From Mycobacteroides immunogenum (lineage in GTDB: Bacteria; Actinomycetota; Actinomycetes; Mycobacteriales; Mycobacteriaceae), in NCBI RefSeq assembly GCF_001605725.1, contig NZ_CP011530.1, positions 3,596,001-3,660,000 on the forward strand: a stretch of DNA of 64,000 nucleotides, given 5' to 3'. The position numbers and the translations under genes are program-made. Shown here one piece after another: positions 52,962-64,000 of the stretch (positions within the stretch are counted from its first letter, which is position 1; every line of letters starts with the position of its first letter). A model generated the notes under the pieces. It had not been told where the DNA came from. It worked only from the letters and a program-made list of their open reading frames with translations, and made no database searches.

Positions 52962-54410
52962 ATGCCCGATCGAGTCGTCACCGCTGACACCCTGGCCCGT
53001 CACCTCGGCCAATGGCGCACCGCCGGCTCCGCGGGTCCCGCCTACGGAGCCCTGGCGGATGCGATCAGGCTTCTCGTTATCGACGGCCGGCTCCCGCTGG
53101 GTGCACGGATACCCAGTGAGCGAGCGCTGGCGACTGCGCTACACGTCAGCCGCACCACCGTGACCACCGCCTATGCCGAGTTACGCGACAGCGGTTACCT
53201 CCGTGGCCGCCAGGGCGCGCGTAGCACCACCTCACTACCCGGTCCTGACCGATCGGATTCGGCCACAACGGGATTGATGAGCCCTATGGTCGACCTGCTG
53301 AATGCCGCCACCGCCGCACCGGCCGCCGCCGTCCTTGACGCGTACCAGGTGGCACTGACCAAGCTCCCCACGCACCTGCGCGGAATCGGTCACGAGTTGG
53401 TGGGCATTCCGGAGCTGTGTCCCCGCATCGCTGAACACTTCTCGCGACGCGGACTGCCCACCACCGCGGACCAGATCATGGTGACCTGCGGCGCCCAGCA
53501 GGCCATCGCGCTACTCCTCGGCGCGTTTGTGGAGCCCGGTGACCGCGTGCTGGTGGAACAGCCGACGTACCACGGCGCCCTCGATGCCATCGCCCAGCGA
53601 GGTGCACGGCCGGTGCCCGTACCCATGCACACGCATGAGCGCGACTCGGGCTGGGATATGACCGGCATGGAGACCACCATCCGCCAAACGGCCCCAAACC
53701 TGGCCTACCTGGTGCTGGACAACCACAACCCCACCGGTCTCACGATGCCGCTGGCACAGCGAAAGACGTTGGCCGACATCATTTCCCAAACCAGAACCCG
53801 TACCGTCGTGGACGAGTCGCTGGTTGGAGCCTGGCACCAGACTCCGGCGCCCGTCCCGATGGCCTCACTGGTTTCCCGCCCGGAACTGGTGGTCACCATC
53901 GGATCGATGTCGAAGTCGTTCTGGGGCGGGATGCGCGTCGGATGGATTCGCGCCGACCGCACCACCATCGCCCGGCTCGCCGCCGTGCGCTCGGCGATGG
54001 ACACCGGCACCCCGATCCTGGAACAGCTGGCCGCCGCCGAACTATTGGAGCGCGCCGATGAGGTGGAGGCCGCGCAGCGCGAAACACTGCGCGCGCGCCG
54101 CGCGCTGGTGCTCGCCGAGCTACATCGCCGGCTCCCCGACTGGGAATTACAGGAAGCCGAGGGTGGGCTCTGCGTCTGGGCCCGACTCCCCGCCCCGATG
54201 AGCACCGCGCTCGCCGCCGCCGCCGCGCGCCTCGGCGTCCGCATCGCCGCCGGGCCGCGGTTCGGGGTCGGCGGATCATTGGAACGCTTTGTGCGGGTGC
54301 CGTTCACACAGCACGACGATCAACTGCTACGCGGTGTCGAGCTGCTCGCCCAGGCGTGGCATACGGTCACCGGCGCTCTGCCGCTTGCCGATTCGACAAT
54401 GGTGGGCTGA
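52962..54410 (+). CDS. MocR-type regulator (GntR HTH + PLP aminotransferase fold), YczR-like
   Basis: A 482-residue fusion. The N-terminal GntR winged helix (YGALADAIRLLVIDGRLPLGARIPSERALATALHVSRTTVTTAYAELR) is followed by a class I aminotransferase-like domain with TCGAQQAIALLLGAF, VLDNHNPTG and the PLP lysine in SMSKSFWGGMRVGWIRAD. Such proteins sense PLP or an amino compound. The ATG at 52962 follows the operator region at once, so the leader is very short or absent. It is divergent from yczE, which it presumably controls, together with itself. Confidence 0.93.
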   Translation: MPDRVVTADTLARHLGQWRTAGSAGPAYGALADAIRLLVIDGRLPLGARIPSERALATALHVSRTTVTTAYAELRDSGYLRGRQGARSTTSLPGPDRSDSATTGLMSPMVDLLNAATAAPAAAVLDAYQVALTKLPTHLRGIGHELVGIPELCPRIAEHFSRRGLPTTADQIMVTCGAQQAIALLLGAFVEPGDRVLVEQPTYHGALDAIAQRGARPVPVPMHTHERDSGWDMTGMETTIRQTAPNLAYLVLDNHNPTGLTMPLAQRKTLADIISQTRTRTVVDESLVGAWHQTPAPVPMASLVSRPELVVTIGSMSKSFWGGMRVGWIRADRTTIARLAAVRSAMDTGTPILEQLAAAELLERADEVEAAQRETLRARRALVLAELHRRLPDWELQEAEGGLCVWARLPAPMSTALAAAAARLGVRIAAGPRFGVGGSLERFVRVPFTQHDDQLLRGVELLAQAWHTVTGALPLADSTMVG

Positions 54411-54429
54411 GCCGCCAATCTGGCAGCGG

Positions 54430-57440
<3,011 letters not shown>

Positions 57441-57523
57441 CTAGCCCGCGCCACCCCCGATCGCGGAGCGGGTCCTACACAGAGTCGTACTTGGTGTCGT
57501 TTCTGAACGGTGAGCAGGTGGTC

Positions 57524-58624
57524 ATGGCGCTCTTTCGCGGTCCTACCCGCGTGTTCGCGGCCCCGCCCGGTAAGTTCAACCGGGTGCAGACAGCGAGGTT
57601 CTGGGTCGCTGCCGCGATGTCGGCAGCACTGATAACGGCGACGGTATCGGGCTGTACCGAGAAACCCACGAACGAGACCCCGAGCACCCTGGCCACCAGC
57701 GCGACCAAGATCGCCGGTGCCGGTGTGTTGGGCAACGCACGCAAGCCCGACGAGTCCTGCGCGAAGGATGCCGCGCCCGTCGACCCGTCCGCACCGCGCG
57801 AAGTACGGCACTCCCAGGGCGAGACCGAAGTTCCCGACGACGCCAAACGCATCGTGGTTCTCGACGCCGGAGCGATCGACACACTGTGCGCCCTGGGATT
57901 ACAGGACCGAATCGTCGGGGTGGCGTTGCCCGACCGGGCCACCACTCCCCCGTCCTACCTGGGAACCACGGTTCACAATGCGCCGTCGGTGGGCCCCATG
58001 GCATCACCCGATCTGGCCAAGATCGGCGCCACCAAACCCGATCTGATCCTCAGCTCGATCGGCGAGCAGAACTCATACCTTGATCTGAGTGCCATCGCAC
58101 CCACCGTGATCGTCTCCGGCCACGATTTGGCCGAGCATGTTCGCTTGGTGGGTAAGGCCACCAGAAGGACGGCCGACACCGACAAGTTGTGGGCCGGGTT
58201 CGTCGACGCCGCCAAGAAGGTGGGCCGCGAGAACGACGCCACGCACTTCCAGGCGTCCATCGTCCAGTTCACCGACCAAACGGTGCGGGTCTACGGAGCC
58301 AACAACTTCCCCGCCTCGGTGCTCGGCACCGTGGGGCTCGATCGCCCTGCCACTCAACGGTTTACCGATACTCCGTTCATCGAGATCGACGCCGACGACT
58401 TCTCGGCCGCGGAGGGCGACATCATCTACGTGTCGTTCACCAGCCCGTCGGCGAAGGATCGCGCGGCCCGGATCTTCGGCACCAAACCGTGGATGGCGCT
58501 CGGCGCCACCCGCGACAACCGGGTGTTCGCGGTCAACAACGAGGTCTGGCAGACGGGCGATGGAATCGTCGCGGCGCGCGGAATTCTCGACGACCTGCAG
58601 TGGGTCAACGCGCCCATCAACTAG
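57524..58624 (+). CDS. fecB: Iron-siderophore-binding lipoprotein FecB
   Basis: A 366-residue periplasmic-binding-fold lipoprotein. The signal ends in lipobox VSGC with Cys44, after a long basic n-region. The mature part reads AGAGVLGNARKPDESCAKD and GVALPDRATTPPSYLGTTVHNAPSVG, closely like M. tuberculosis FecB (Rv3044), down to ASIVQFTDQTVRVYGANNFPASVLGTVG. It binds carboxymycobactin or heme and hands iron to the cell. The ATG at 57524 has no perfect ribosome site. It is divergent from ctaD by 143 bases. Confidence 0.93.
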   Translation: MALFRGPTRVFAAPPGKFNRVQTARFWVAAAMSAALITATVSGCTEKPTNETPSTLATSATKIAGAGVLGNARKPDESCAKDAAPVDPSAPREVRHSQGETEVPDDAKRIVVLDAGAIDTLCALGLQDRIVGVALPDRATTPPSYLGTTVHNAPSVGPMASPDLAKIGATKPDLILSSIGEQNSYLDLSAIAPTVIVSGHDLAEHVRLVGKATRRTADTDKLWAGFVDAAKKVGRENDATHFQASIVQFTDQTVRVYGANNFPASVLGTVGLDRPATQRFTDTPFIEIDADDFSAAEGDIIYVSFTSPSAKDRAARIFGTKPWMALGATRDNRVFAVNNEVWQTGDGIVAARGILDDLQWVNAPIN

Positions 58625-58658
58625 ATCGCCCCGCCGCCGTAGGCGCTACGCTCCCGGC

Positions 58659-58937
58659 ATGTACCACGTACTGCAGCTGACCTACACCCAACCGATCGAG
58701 GTCGTCGACGGCGTCCGACCCGCGCATCTGGAGTGGCTCGACGCCGAGATCGCGGCGGGCAACATACTGATCAGCGGCCGCAACGAGGCAGGTACCGGCG
58801 GAGTGCTGATCACCGGCGATATCGCCGCCGAGGATGCCGAGGCCCTGATCGCCGCCGACCCGTACACCACGGCCGGGGTCGCCGAGTACGCCCGAACCGG
58901 CTTCAACGCTGGCCGAAAGGCAGACATAATCCCATGA
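58659..58937 (+). CDS. YciI-like family protein
   Basis: A 92-residue ferredoxin-like protein: MYHVLQLTYTQPIEVVDGVRPAHLEWLDAEIAAGNILISG, then GVLITGDIAAEDAEALIAADPYTTAGVAEYARTGF. His and Asp residues of the YciI active site (HLEWLD, DPY) are in place. It overlaps the following F420-type gene (ATGA), so they are cotranscribed. YciI enzymes act on small dehalogenation or detoxification substrates; the exact role is unknown. No strong ribosome site was seen. Confidence 0.9.
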   Translation: MYHVLQLTYTQPIEVVDGVRPAHLEWLDAEIAAGNILISGRNEAGTGGVLITGDIAAEDAEALIAADPYTTAGVAEYARTGFNAGRKADIIP

Positions 58938-59446
58938 GCGAGAAGGGCTTTCCCGAGAATCGGTGGGGCAACCCGGACAGCGCGCTGTCCCGGATCGCCG
59001 CGAAGTTCGCCGCCACCAAACCGGGCTCGTGGACCATCCGTAAGCTGACGCCGCTGGATCGAGCGGTCATGGAACGCACGGGCAGTCGTTACACCGTGTT
59101 GGGTCCTCTCGGGTTGCCGACGCTGTTACTCACCACCACGGGCCGCAAGTCTGGCCAGCCCCGGGTCTCACCACTGCTGTACCTGCACGACGGTGACCGA
59201 ATCGCCTTGGTGGGCAGCAATTTCGGCCAAGAGAAACACCCCGCGTGGACCACCAATCTGCTGGCCAACCCGCGCGCCAAGGTGACGCTGGCCGGCCAGA
59301 CCATCGACGTGGTCGCCACCCCCCTCACCGGCCCCGAGCGCGACGACTACTACCGCCGCTTCGAGGCGATGCTGGAGGTCTACTCGGCGTACAAGGGGCG
59401 TACCGGACGGGAAATCAGGGTCTTCATCCTCGAACGCGTCGCCTGA
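58934..59446 (+). CDS. F420-dependent nitroreductase-family protein (Ddn-like)
   Basis: A 170-residue protein of the deazaflavin-dependent oxidoreductase family: LLLTTTGRKSGQPRVSPLLYLHDGDRIALVGSNFGQEKHPAWTTNLLANP. The ATG at 58934 overlaps the YciI stop by 4 bases. The N-terminal 50 residues contain the helix PGSWTIRKLTPLDRAVMERTGSR typical of family members that bind F420 and sit at the membrane. Cofactor use and substrate are inferred from the family. Confidence 0.92.
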   Translation: MSEKGFPENRWGNPDSALSRIAAKFAATKPGSWTIRKLTPLDRAVMERTGSRYTVLGPLGLPTLLLTTTGRKSGQPRVSPLLYLHDGDRIALVGSNFGQEKHPAWTTNLLANPRAKVTLAGQTIDVVATPLTGPERDDYYRRFEAMLEVYSAYKGRTGREIRVFILERVA

Positions 59447-59580
59447 AGCTACTCGTTACAAGCGGTACCCGTACTTTTTGTACCAGCTTTAACCAGGTAA
59501 TTAACGTGACTTTTTCCGCAAAAGCCTCGATATCGGCGATTTTGGGCTAACGTTCCCCGCAGCTCGCGGAAGGATGGAAC

Positions 59581-60054
59581 GTGATCCAAGAACGCATCGA
59601 CATCGCAGTGGCCGCGCGACCGGAGACCGTCCTTGAGGTACTCAAGGACGTCGAGTCCGTCGACGGTTGGCTTCGCCCGCATCTGCCGGCATGGCCACCG
59701 GTCACCAGCACCATGACCGTCCTCGAGTGCTTTGACGACGGCTCGCCGCGCCTGGTACGGACGATCAGCTCCACACTCGGAATCACGGACGATTCCCTGA
59801 CCGAGTACCAGTGGTATCCGGATGGCTGTCGGCTCACGCTGCTGGAAAGCAGAACGTTGCGCCACAATGTCAGCAGGTTCACCGTCATCCCCGACGAGCC
59901 CGAATCGCGGCTCACCGCTGACATATCCCTGGATCTCAAGATCCGGTTGCCGGGGCTGCTGGAGCGCCAGCTCAAGAAGACCCAGGTGGGATTCGTGAGG
60001 AGTTTTCAGCGCGCGCTTGCGGCGGAATCGGCACGCCGCGAATCCCATTCGTAG
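59581..60054 (+). CDS. SRPBCC-family protein
   Basis: A 157-residue START-fold protein starting MIQERIDIAVAARPETVLEVLKDVESVDGWLRPHL from the GTG at 59581 with GGAAGG 8 bases upstream; DIALDLKIRLPGLLERQLKKTQ-like helix near the end (residues 120-140) closes the cavity. It is preceded by an AT-richer gap of 134 bases, and converges with a second SRPBCC gene (9 bases between stops). Substrate unknown; mycobacterial proteins of this type bind lipids or aromatics. Confidence 0.85.
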   Translation: MIQERIDIAVAARPETVLEVLKDVESVDGWLRPHLPAWPPVTSTMTVLECFDDGSPRLVRTISSTLGITDDSLTEYQWYPDGCRLTLLESRTLRHNVSRFTVIPDEPESRLTADISLDLKIRLPGLLERQLKKTQVGFVRSFQRALAAESARRESHS

Positions 60055-60063
60055 TCCGCCGAA

Positions 60064-60474
60064 TCAGTGCTTGCCGACGATCTGACGCTTCACGGAGTGC
60101 AGGATGTGATTGGTCGCCACGACGTGTCCGCGTGTACCGATCACCAACGCGCGATAGATCCGCCCACGTAACCCCGGAAAATCCGCATAGGTCTGCGCGC
60201 GCAGCTGGGTGCCGCCGTCCCGGGCCTCGGCAAGCTCAAAAACCAGCTCGTATCGCGAAAAGCGGTGCTGCCCAGTCAAAGTCAACTGCATTTCGGGATC
60301 CACACCGCCGATGGCGAACCCGGCGCGCGGGCGCGCACCCAGTAAGAAGCCCAGCGCGTTGTGTTCGGCGGACCGCAAGAATCCGTCAACGTAGTGCCGC
60401 AGACCGTCCCATACCCGGCTGGGTGGCGCGTCGATGCGGATCACATGCTCGTCAATATAGGATAATTGTTCCAT
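60064..60474 (-). CDS. SRPBCC-family protein
   Basis: A 136-residue protein, MEQLSYIDEHVIRIDAPPSRVWDGLRHYVDGFL, with the START-fold opening and strands to the C-terminus (YRALVIGTRGHVVATNHILHSVKRQIVG). It is divergent from the TetR-EamA operon with a 36-base interval, so it may be a target of that regulator. Its short length is normal for the DUF2867-like subgroup. Confidence 0.82.
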   Translation of the reverse strand: MEQLSYIDEHVIRIDAPPSRVWDGLRHYVDGFLRSAEHNALGFLLGARPRAGFAIGGVDPEMQLTLTGQHRFSRYELVFELAEARDGGTQLRAQTYADFPGLRGRIYRALVIGTRGHVVATNHILHSVKRQIVGKH

Positions 60475-60510
60475 ATTCCATACCTACCAGAATTAGGACG
60501 AACATTCCAG

Positions 60511-61083
60511 ATGGCACCCGAACGCAAACACACCAGCGATGCCATCCTCGATGCGGTGCGCTCACTGCTGCTCGACGGCGGCCCACGTGCCGCCACCATC
60601 GCGGCCATCGCCGGCGCCTCTGGCGCCCCGCCCGGAACACTGAACCACCGCTTCGGCAATCGCGAGGCGATCATGTCCGCGACGTGGCTACGCGCGGTCA
60701 AACGCTTTCACGAACACGCCCTGGGCGCGCTCGAATCCACCGATGATCCCATTGAAACCGCAGTGGCGCTGGCACTTTCGGTGCCGGCATTCGCCCGCGG
60801 CTATCCAGACGATGCCCGATTGCTGCTGTCCCTGCGCAGCGCCGACGTCCTTGGCCCCGAGGCAAGTTCCACACTTGATGAGATGAACGCACCGTTATTC
60901 ACCGCGATGCGTGAGCTCACCCGAAGCATCTATCACCGCAGCGATGCGCGATCGCGCGACCGGCTCCTGCGCGCCGTGGTGGACTTGCCCTATGCCGCCG
61001 TCCGCCGCCACATACCCGCGCTGCCCGGGTGGCTCGAAGAGGATCTGGCCGACGCGGTTCGCGCACTGTTGGCAACACGATGA
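60511..61083 (+). CDS. TetR-family transcriptional regulator
   Basis: A 190-residue TetR regulator from the ATG at 60511 (MAPERKHTSDAILDAVRSLLL); an upstream in-frame ATG would run into the divergent gene start. The helix-turn-helix AATIAAIAGASGAPPGTLNHRFGNREAIM is clear. Its stop overlaps the EamA transporter start (ATGA), so regulator and exporter form an operon. It is divergent from the SRPBCC gene at 60474. Likely a local repressor responding to an exported compound. Confidence 0.92.
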   Translation: MAPERKHTSDAILDAVRSLLLDGGPRAATIAAIAGASGAPPGTLNHRFGNREAIMSATWLRAVKRFHEHALGALESTDDPIETAVALALSVPAFARGYPDDARLLLSLRSADVLGPEASSTLDEMNAPLFTAMRELTRSIYHRSDARSRDRLLRAVVDLPYAAVRRHIPALPGWLEEDLADAVRALLATR

Positions 61084-61949
61084 CTGATCCCTCGCACCAC
61101 CGGCTCGCCGCACCCGCACTCATGCTCGTCAGCGGGACGTCGATGTACATCGGCGCGGCGGCCGGAGTCAGCCTGTTCCGCTGGCTCGATCCGGCAAGCG
61201 TGGCCTGGCTGCGAATATGCGGTGCGGCGCTGGTGTTCCTGGCCATCGCCCGGCCCCGCCGGATGGCCTGGCGCGGCCACGCCCTGTGGTGGGCAGGCGG
61301 GTTCGGGGTAATCACCGCACTGATGAACATGTCGTTTTACCTGGCCATCGATCGGCTGCCACTCGGCACCGCGGTGGCCATCGAATTCCTGGGGCCAATC
61401 ACCGTCGCGGCAATCGGTTCAAGGTCTCTGCGCGACGGGTTCTCAGTACTGGCCGCGCTCGTCGGCGTGATGCTGATTGCCGACGTGCAGCTCGCCGCCG
61501 AACCCGCGGGAATGGCGTTCGCACTGCTCGCGGCGCTGTTCTGGGCGGGGTACATCGTGGTGGGTAAACGTGTCTCACTGCAGGGAAATCCCGCGGAATC
61601 ACTGGCCGTCGGGTTCACCGTCGCCACGGTGGTGACGTCGCCGGTCGTGACCCTCGGGATTGCCCACGCCCATCCCGACACACCGATCCCGCACGTCCTC
61701 GTACTGGGGCTATTGATGGGCGTGCTCTCCAATGTCATCCCGTACGGCCTCGACCAGGTGATCTTGCGGCGTGCCGGACAAAGCTACTTCGCGGTGCTCC
61801 TTGCGCTTCTGCCCCTCTCGGCGACCGCGATCGGCGTGCTTGTCATGCACCAGATTCCCAGCACTCCCGAGCTATTCGGCATTCTCGCGATCGTGGTGGC
61901 TGTCGCCGTGCGTCGCGACTCCCCGCCGAGTGTGAGCGCCAGCGCGTAA
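61080..61949 (+). CDS. EamA/DMT-superfamily transporter
   Basis: A 289-residue membrane protein with ten hydrophobic segments in two EamA repeats. LPLGTAVAIEFLGPITVAAIGSRS and AGVMFALLAALFWAGYIVVGKR-like segments are typical of RhtA-type exporters of homoserine, threonine or drugs. It begins at the ATG overlapping the TetR stop. It ends with a short tail in which a CCGCCGAG element appears, followed by a hairpin. Confidence 0.9.
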   Translation: MTDPSHHRLAAPALMLVSGTSMYIGAAAGVSLFRWLDPASVAWLRICGAALVFLAIARPRRMAWRGHALWWAGGFGVITALMNMSFYLAIDRLPLGTAVAIEFLGPITVAAIGSRSLRDGFSVLAALVGVMLIADVQLAAEPAGMAFALLAALFWAGYIVVGKRVSLQGNPAESLAVGFTVATVVTSPVVTLGIAHAHPDTPIPHVLVLGLLMGVLSNVIPYGLDQVILRRAGQSYFAVLLALLPLSATAIGVLVMHQIPSTPELFGILAIVVAVAVRRDSPPSVSASA

Positions 61950-61988
61950 TTTCCGCCGAGTGTGCACCGCAGTGCTCACTCTCGGCGG
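61923..61988. repeat. CCGCCGAG repeats forming a terminator-like hairpin
   Basis: CCGCCGAGTGTG occurs at 61923-61934 (inside the EamA end) and 61953-61964, and the inverted CTCGGCGG at 61981-61988. The second copy can pair with the inverted copy (8-base stem, 20-base loop), giving a hairpin 3 bases after the EamA stop. It may be a terminator or a small dispersed repeat of the genome. Confidence 0.55.
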
Positions 61989-62002
61989 AGGGTGCGTGCT
62001 AT

Positions 62003-62037
62003 TTTGGCCGTATGACCAACTTGGTCGATCGGCCAAA
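62003..62037. promoter_or_regulatory. Concentric double palindrome over the TetR start codon
   Basis: The outer repeat is TTTGGCCG (62003-62010) with CGGCCAAA (62030-62037). The inner repeat is GACCAA (62014-62019) with TTGGTC (62021-62026). Both are centred on base 62020, giving a 35-base symmetric site that covers the ATG at 62012 and codons 2-9. This is a very strong candidate for the TetR protein's own operator. Confidence 0.8.
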
Positions 62038-62629
62038 TTCTGCGCGGGGTGATCGCCGTCGCTCGGAGTTGGTGCATGCCGGGATAGAGCTGTTGTGCGA
62101 GGGCGGCTGGCCCGCGGTGACCACACGGGCTGTGGCCACCCGCGCGGGCACCAACCCCGGATTGATCCACTACCACTTCGGCGGACTCGCCGGACTGCAC
62201 TGTGCGGTCGCCCGTCAGACCTGCGAACTGGTGATCAGCCCCCTGGTCACGACGTTTCTCGACGCACCCGATACCCGTAGCGCCCTGCGCGCGATGCGCG
62301 ACGCCCTTCCCGAGGCCGCCAGCGACGACAACGCGATGCACTTGGCCGTCGAGCTCATCGCTGGGGCGACTCGCGATGCCGCGCTGGGCGCAGCGCTGGG
62401 CGCCAAGCTCAAAGAGGTGCGCGCGGAGGTCGCCGACCATGTGCGGCTGCGGCATCCCCACTGGTCCCGGCACCGCGCCGCCGGATTGGCAACGCTGATC
62501 ATCGCGTTCATGGACGGCCTGGTGCTGCATCACACGGTTGACCCCAATATTGAGACAGCCGAGGCATTTTCGCTTCTCGAAAGCCTGCTAGACGAGGAAG
62601 GGAACCATGAGAAAGATCCAAAAACCTAA
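62012..62629 (+). CDS. TetR-family transcriptional regulator (autoregulated)
   Basis: A 205-residue TetR protein starting MTNLVDRPNSARGDRRRSELV. The helix-turn-helix is AVTTRAVATRAGTNPGLIHYHFGGLAGLH. The first 9 codons lie inside a 35-base symmetric operator, and no ribosome site precedes the ATG, so the transcript may be short-leadered or leaderless. It overlaps the following F420-type gene by 23 bases, which is therefore its probable target. Ligand unknown. Confidence 0.92.
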   Translation: MTNLVDRPNSARGDRRRSELVHAGIELLCEGGWPAVTTRAVATRAGTNPGLIHYHFGGLAGLHCAVARQTCELVISPLVTTFLDAPDTRSALRAMRDALPEAASDDNAMHLAVELIAGATRDAALGAALGAKLKEVRAEVADHVRLRHPHWSRHRAAGLATLIIAFMDGLVLHHTVDPNIETAEAFSLLESLLDEEGNHEKDPKT

Positions 62630-63083
62630 TCCCCCAACCGGATTGCAGCGCATCCTGTGGCGCCTGCCCATCTCACTTTTTCGGGCCCATCTCGGCTTTC
62701 TGGTGAGCAAGCGCATCATGCTGTTGACGCACATCGGCCGGAACTCGGGCCAGCCCCGCCAGGCCGCGCTCGAGGTCGTCGAACACCGTGAGGACGGCAG
62801 CATCATCGCGGCCTCGGGGTTCGGCGCCGCGGCCGACTGGTACAAGAACGTCCGCAAGACACCCGAAGTCACTATTCAGGTCGGCGCCCGGACACGGCAG
62901 GCGCGGGCGGTCGCGCTATCCACTGACGAGGGAGGTGACCTGATGGCGCACTACGCAATGAAACGCCCGCGGTCGGCCAAGCAGCTGAGCCGCCTCATGG
63001 GATTTGAAGTCGACGGCTCTGCCGCAGACTTTCGCGAGGTGGGCCGGGCCATTCCGTTCGTGCGATTCGCGCCCGCCGACTAG
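62607..63083 (+). CDS. F420-dependent nitroreductase-family protein (Ddn-like)
   Basis: A 158-residue protein with the family stretch IMLLTHIGRNSGQPRQAALEVVEHREDGSIIAASGFGAAADWYKNV. The N-terminus is basic and hydrophobic (ILWRLPISLFRAHLGFLV), probably a membrane-associated helix. The ATG at 62607 lies inside the end of the TetR gene, preceded by GAGGAAGG. Regulated by the adjacent TetR by inference. This is the third gene of the family in this window. Confidence 0.9.
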   Translation: MRKIQKPNPPTGLQRILWRLPISLFRAHLGFLVSKRIMLLTHIGRNSGQPRQAALEVVEHREDGSIIAASGFGAAADWYKNVRKTPEVTIQVGARTRQARAVALSTDEGGDLMAHYAMKRPRSAKQLSRLMGFEVDGSAADFREVGRAIPFVRFAPAD

Positions 63084-63175
63084 GGCGCTCTGCACGCTTG
63101 CCAGGACGTGCTCAGCCTGTGCCCGTACACTCCGCGAACAACTGGATAGTGACGGGATTCGGAGGGCATTGATCG

Positions 63176-64000
63176 ATGAAGACGGCGACCGACTGGGGTA
63201 CCGAGATATGGCGATCGCTGGTATGGGTCGGTTGGGTCTGGCCGCTGACCTCAGCAGTCTTCGTCACCATCGCCTTCTTGATCGTTCAGTTCACGCAGTG
63301 GGGACGGCAGTTCTGGCGTATCACGGGCCAGTACTTCACCACCCGCGCGGGGCGGGGCGGCTTGGTTCTGCTGGGACTGGTGCTGCTCTCCGTCGTCGTG
63401 AACGTCCGCCTGTCGGTGGTATTCACCTATTACTACAACGACATGTCCGCGTCGATTCAGTACATCGTCCAGGCGCTGGCCCGCGACGGTCAGGGCATGC
63501 CCGAGGCCAAGGCATTCTTCTGGCTCAACATCCGGCGGTTCTGCCTTTTGGCGGGTATCAACATCGCCGTGGTGGTCACCGACCTCTATCTGTTGCAGGC
63601 GTTCATCATTCGGTGGCGTGTGTGGCTCACCGAGCGCGTCACCGTTGACTGGCTCTCCAAGCGGGCGTTCTACCGGTCACGCTTCATCGACAACACCATC
63701 GACAACCCGGATCAGCGAATTCAGGCCGATATCAACAACTTTGTCGCCATGTCGAGCGCACCGGAGCAGCTGCAAAGCTCGTCACTACATCTGGCATTCG
63801 GCGCCGTCAACGCATGCATCTCGCTGCCGTCGTTCACCATCATCCTGTGGGATCTCTCGGGGCCGCTGAATATCTTCGGGTTCGAGATGCCCAGAGCCCT
63901 GGTATTTCTCACCTACATCTACGTGATCGTCACTACCTTGATCGCCTTCCGGATCGGGCGCCCACTGATCCGCAGATTCTTCCTCAACGAACGCCTCAAC
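63176..64000 (+). CDS. BacA/Rv1819c-like ABC transporter (ATP-binding/permease), 5' part
   Basis: An open reading frame from the ATG at 63176 (GGAGG 9 bases upstream) to the right edge, 275 residues so far. It contains WGRQFWRITGQYF, several hydrophobic segments, WRVWLTERVTVDWL and the diagnostic IDNTIDNPDQRIQADI of the ABC_membrane_2/SbmA-BacA group, plus LSGPLNIFG and IGRPLI. It closely follows Rv1819c, an ABC transporter of hydrophilic compounds such as cobalamin. The ATP-binding domain would follow beyond the window. Confidence 0.88.
   Translation, partial: MKTATDWGTEIWRSLVWVGWVWPLTSAVFVTIAFLIVQFTQWGRQFWRITGQYFTTRAGRGGLVLLGLVLLSVVVNVRLSVVFTYYYNDMSASIQYIVQALARDGQGMPEAKAFFWLNIRRFCLLAGINIAVVVTDLYLLQAFIIRWRVWLTERVTVDWLSKRAFYRSRFIDNTIDNPDQRIQADINNFVAMSSAPEQLQSSSLHLAFGAVNACISLPSFTIILWDLSGPLNIFGFEMPRALVFLTYIYVIVTTLIAFRIGRPLIRRFFLNERLN

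Overview
The window looks like a chromosomal segment of a rapidly growing mycobacterium, most likely the Mycobacteroides abscessus/chelonae group. This is inferred from a high but not extreme GC content, mycobacterial lipid genes (acyl-ACP desaturase, MmpS/MmpL, an mce operon with YrbE permeases, carboxylic acid reductase), an Lsr2 paralogue, F420-type (Ddn-like) proteins, and a gene order I recognise from Mycobacterium tuberculosis Rv3024c to Rv3044. No rRNA, tRNA, CRISPR array, insertion sequence or prophage was seen. No database could be searched; family calls come from reading motifs.

Layout. 1-5.3 kb: end of a DesA1-like desaturase, a secreted SGNH hydrolase, then on the minus strand mnmA, iscS and two acyltransferase genes resembling an OlsA/OlsB pair. 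5.4-9.5 kb: cupin and NmrA-type genes divergent from a large LuxR-type ATPase regulator. 9.6-15.2 kb: etfBA, divergent from a methyltransferase, GH57 branching enzyme and glycosyltransferase (Rv3030-Rv3032 homologues, methylglucose lipopolysaccharide pathway).

15.3-44.6 kb is a block of about 29 kb with no counterpart at this place in the M. tuberculosis order as I recall it. It holds carboxylic acid reductase, an Lrp-AzlCD amino-acid export module, a thioesterase, a TetR-mmpS-mmpL module, a second TetR gene, an AT-rich stretch with a LysR gene, an HdeD-like membrane protein, a CoA transferase with an unusual domain order, and a coiled-coil protein. Next comes an mce operon led by an Lsr2 paralogue (lsr2-like, mam, mceA-F, nearly all overlapping), with its two yrbE genes downstream in opposite orientation. 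Two small secreted proteins, two tandem metal-dependent hydrolase paralogues, and small TetR/ArsR, SRPBCC and Ddn-like genes complete the block.

44.6-58.6 kb returns to the conserved order: hexapeptide acyltransferase (Rv3034c), PQQ-propeller lipoprotein (Rv3035), two methyltransferases (Rv3037c, Rv3038c), enoyl-CoA hydratase, NUDIX protein, ABC ATPase, serB2, ctaD and fecB. An EspR-like regulator and a divergent YczE/MocR pair sit between the ABC ATPase and serB2. 58.6-64 kb: small F420, YciI and SRPBCC genes, two TetR regulators, an EamA exporter and the start of a BacA (Rv1819c)-like ABC transporter that runs off the end.

Several short divergent intergenic regions carry clear palindromes that can be matched to the adjacent regulator: an ArsR site inside a probable leaderless promoter, a doubly concentric TetR palindrome over a start codon, and a three-half-site array between yczE and its MocR gene. 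Together with the Lsr2-led mce operon, these are the most useful leads.
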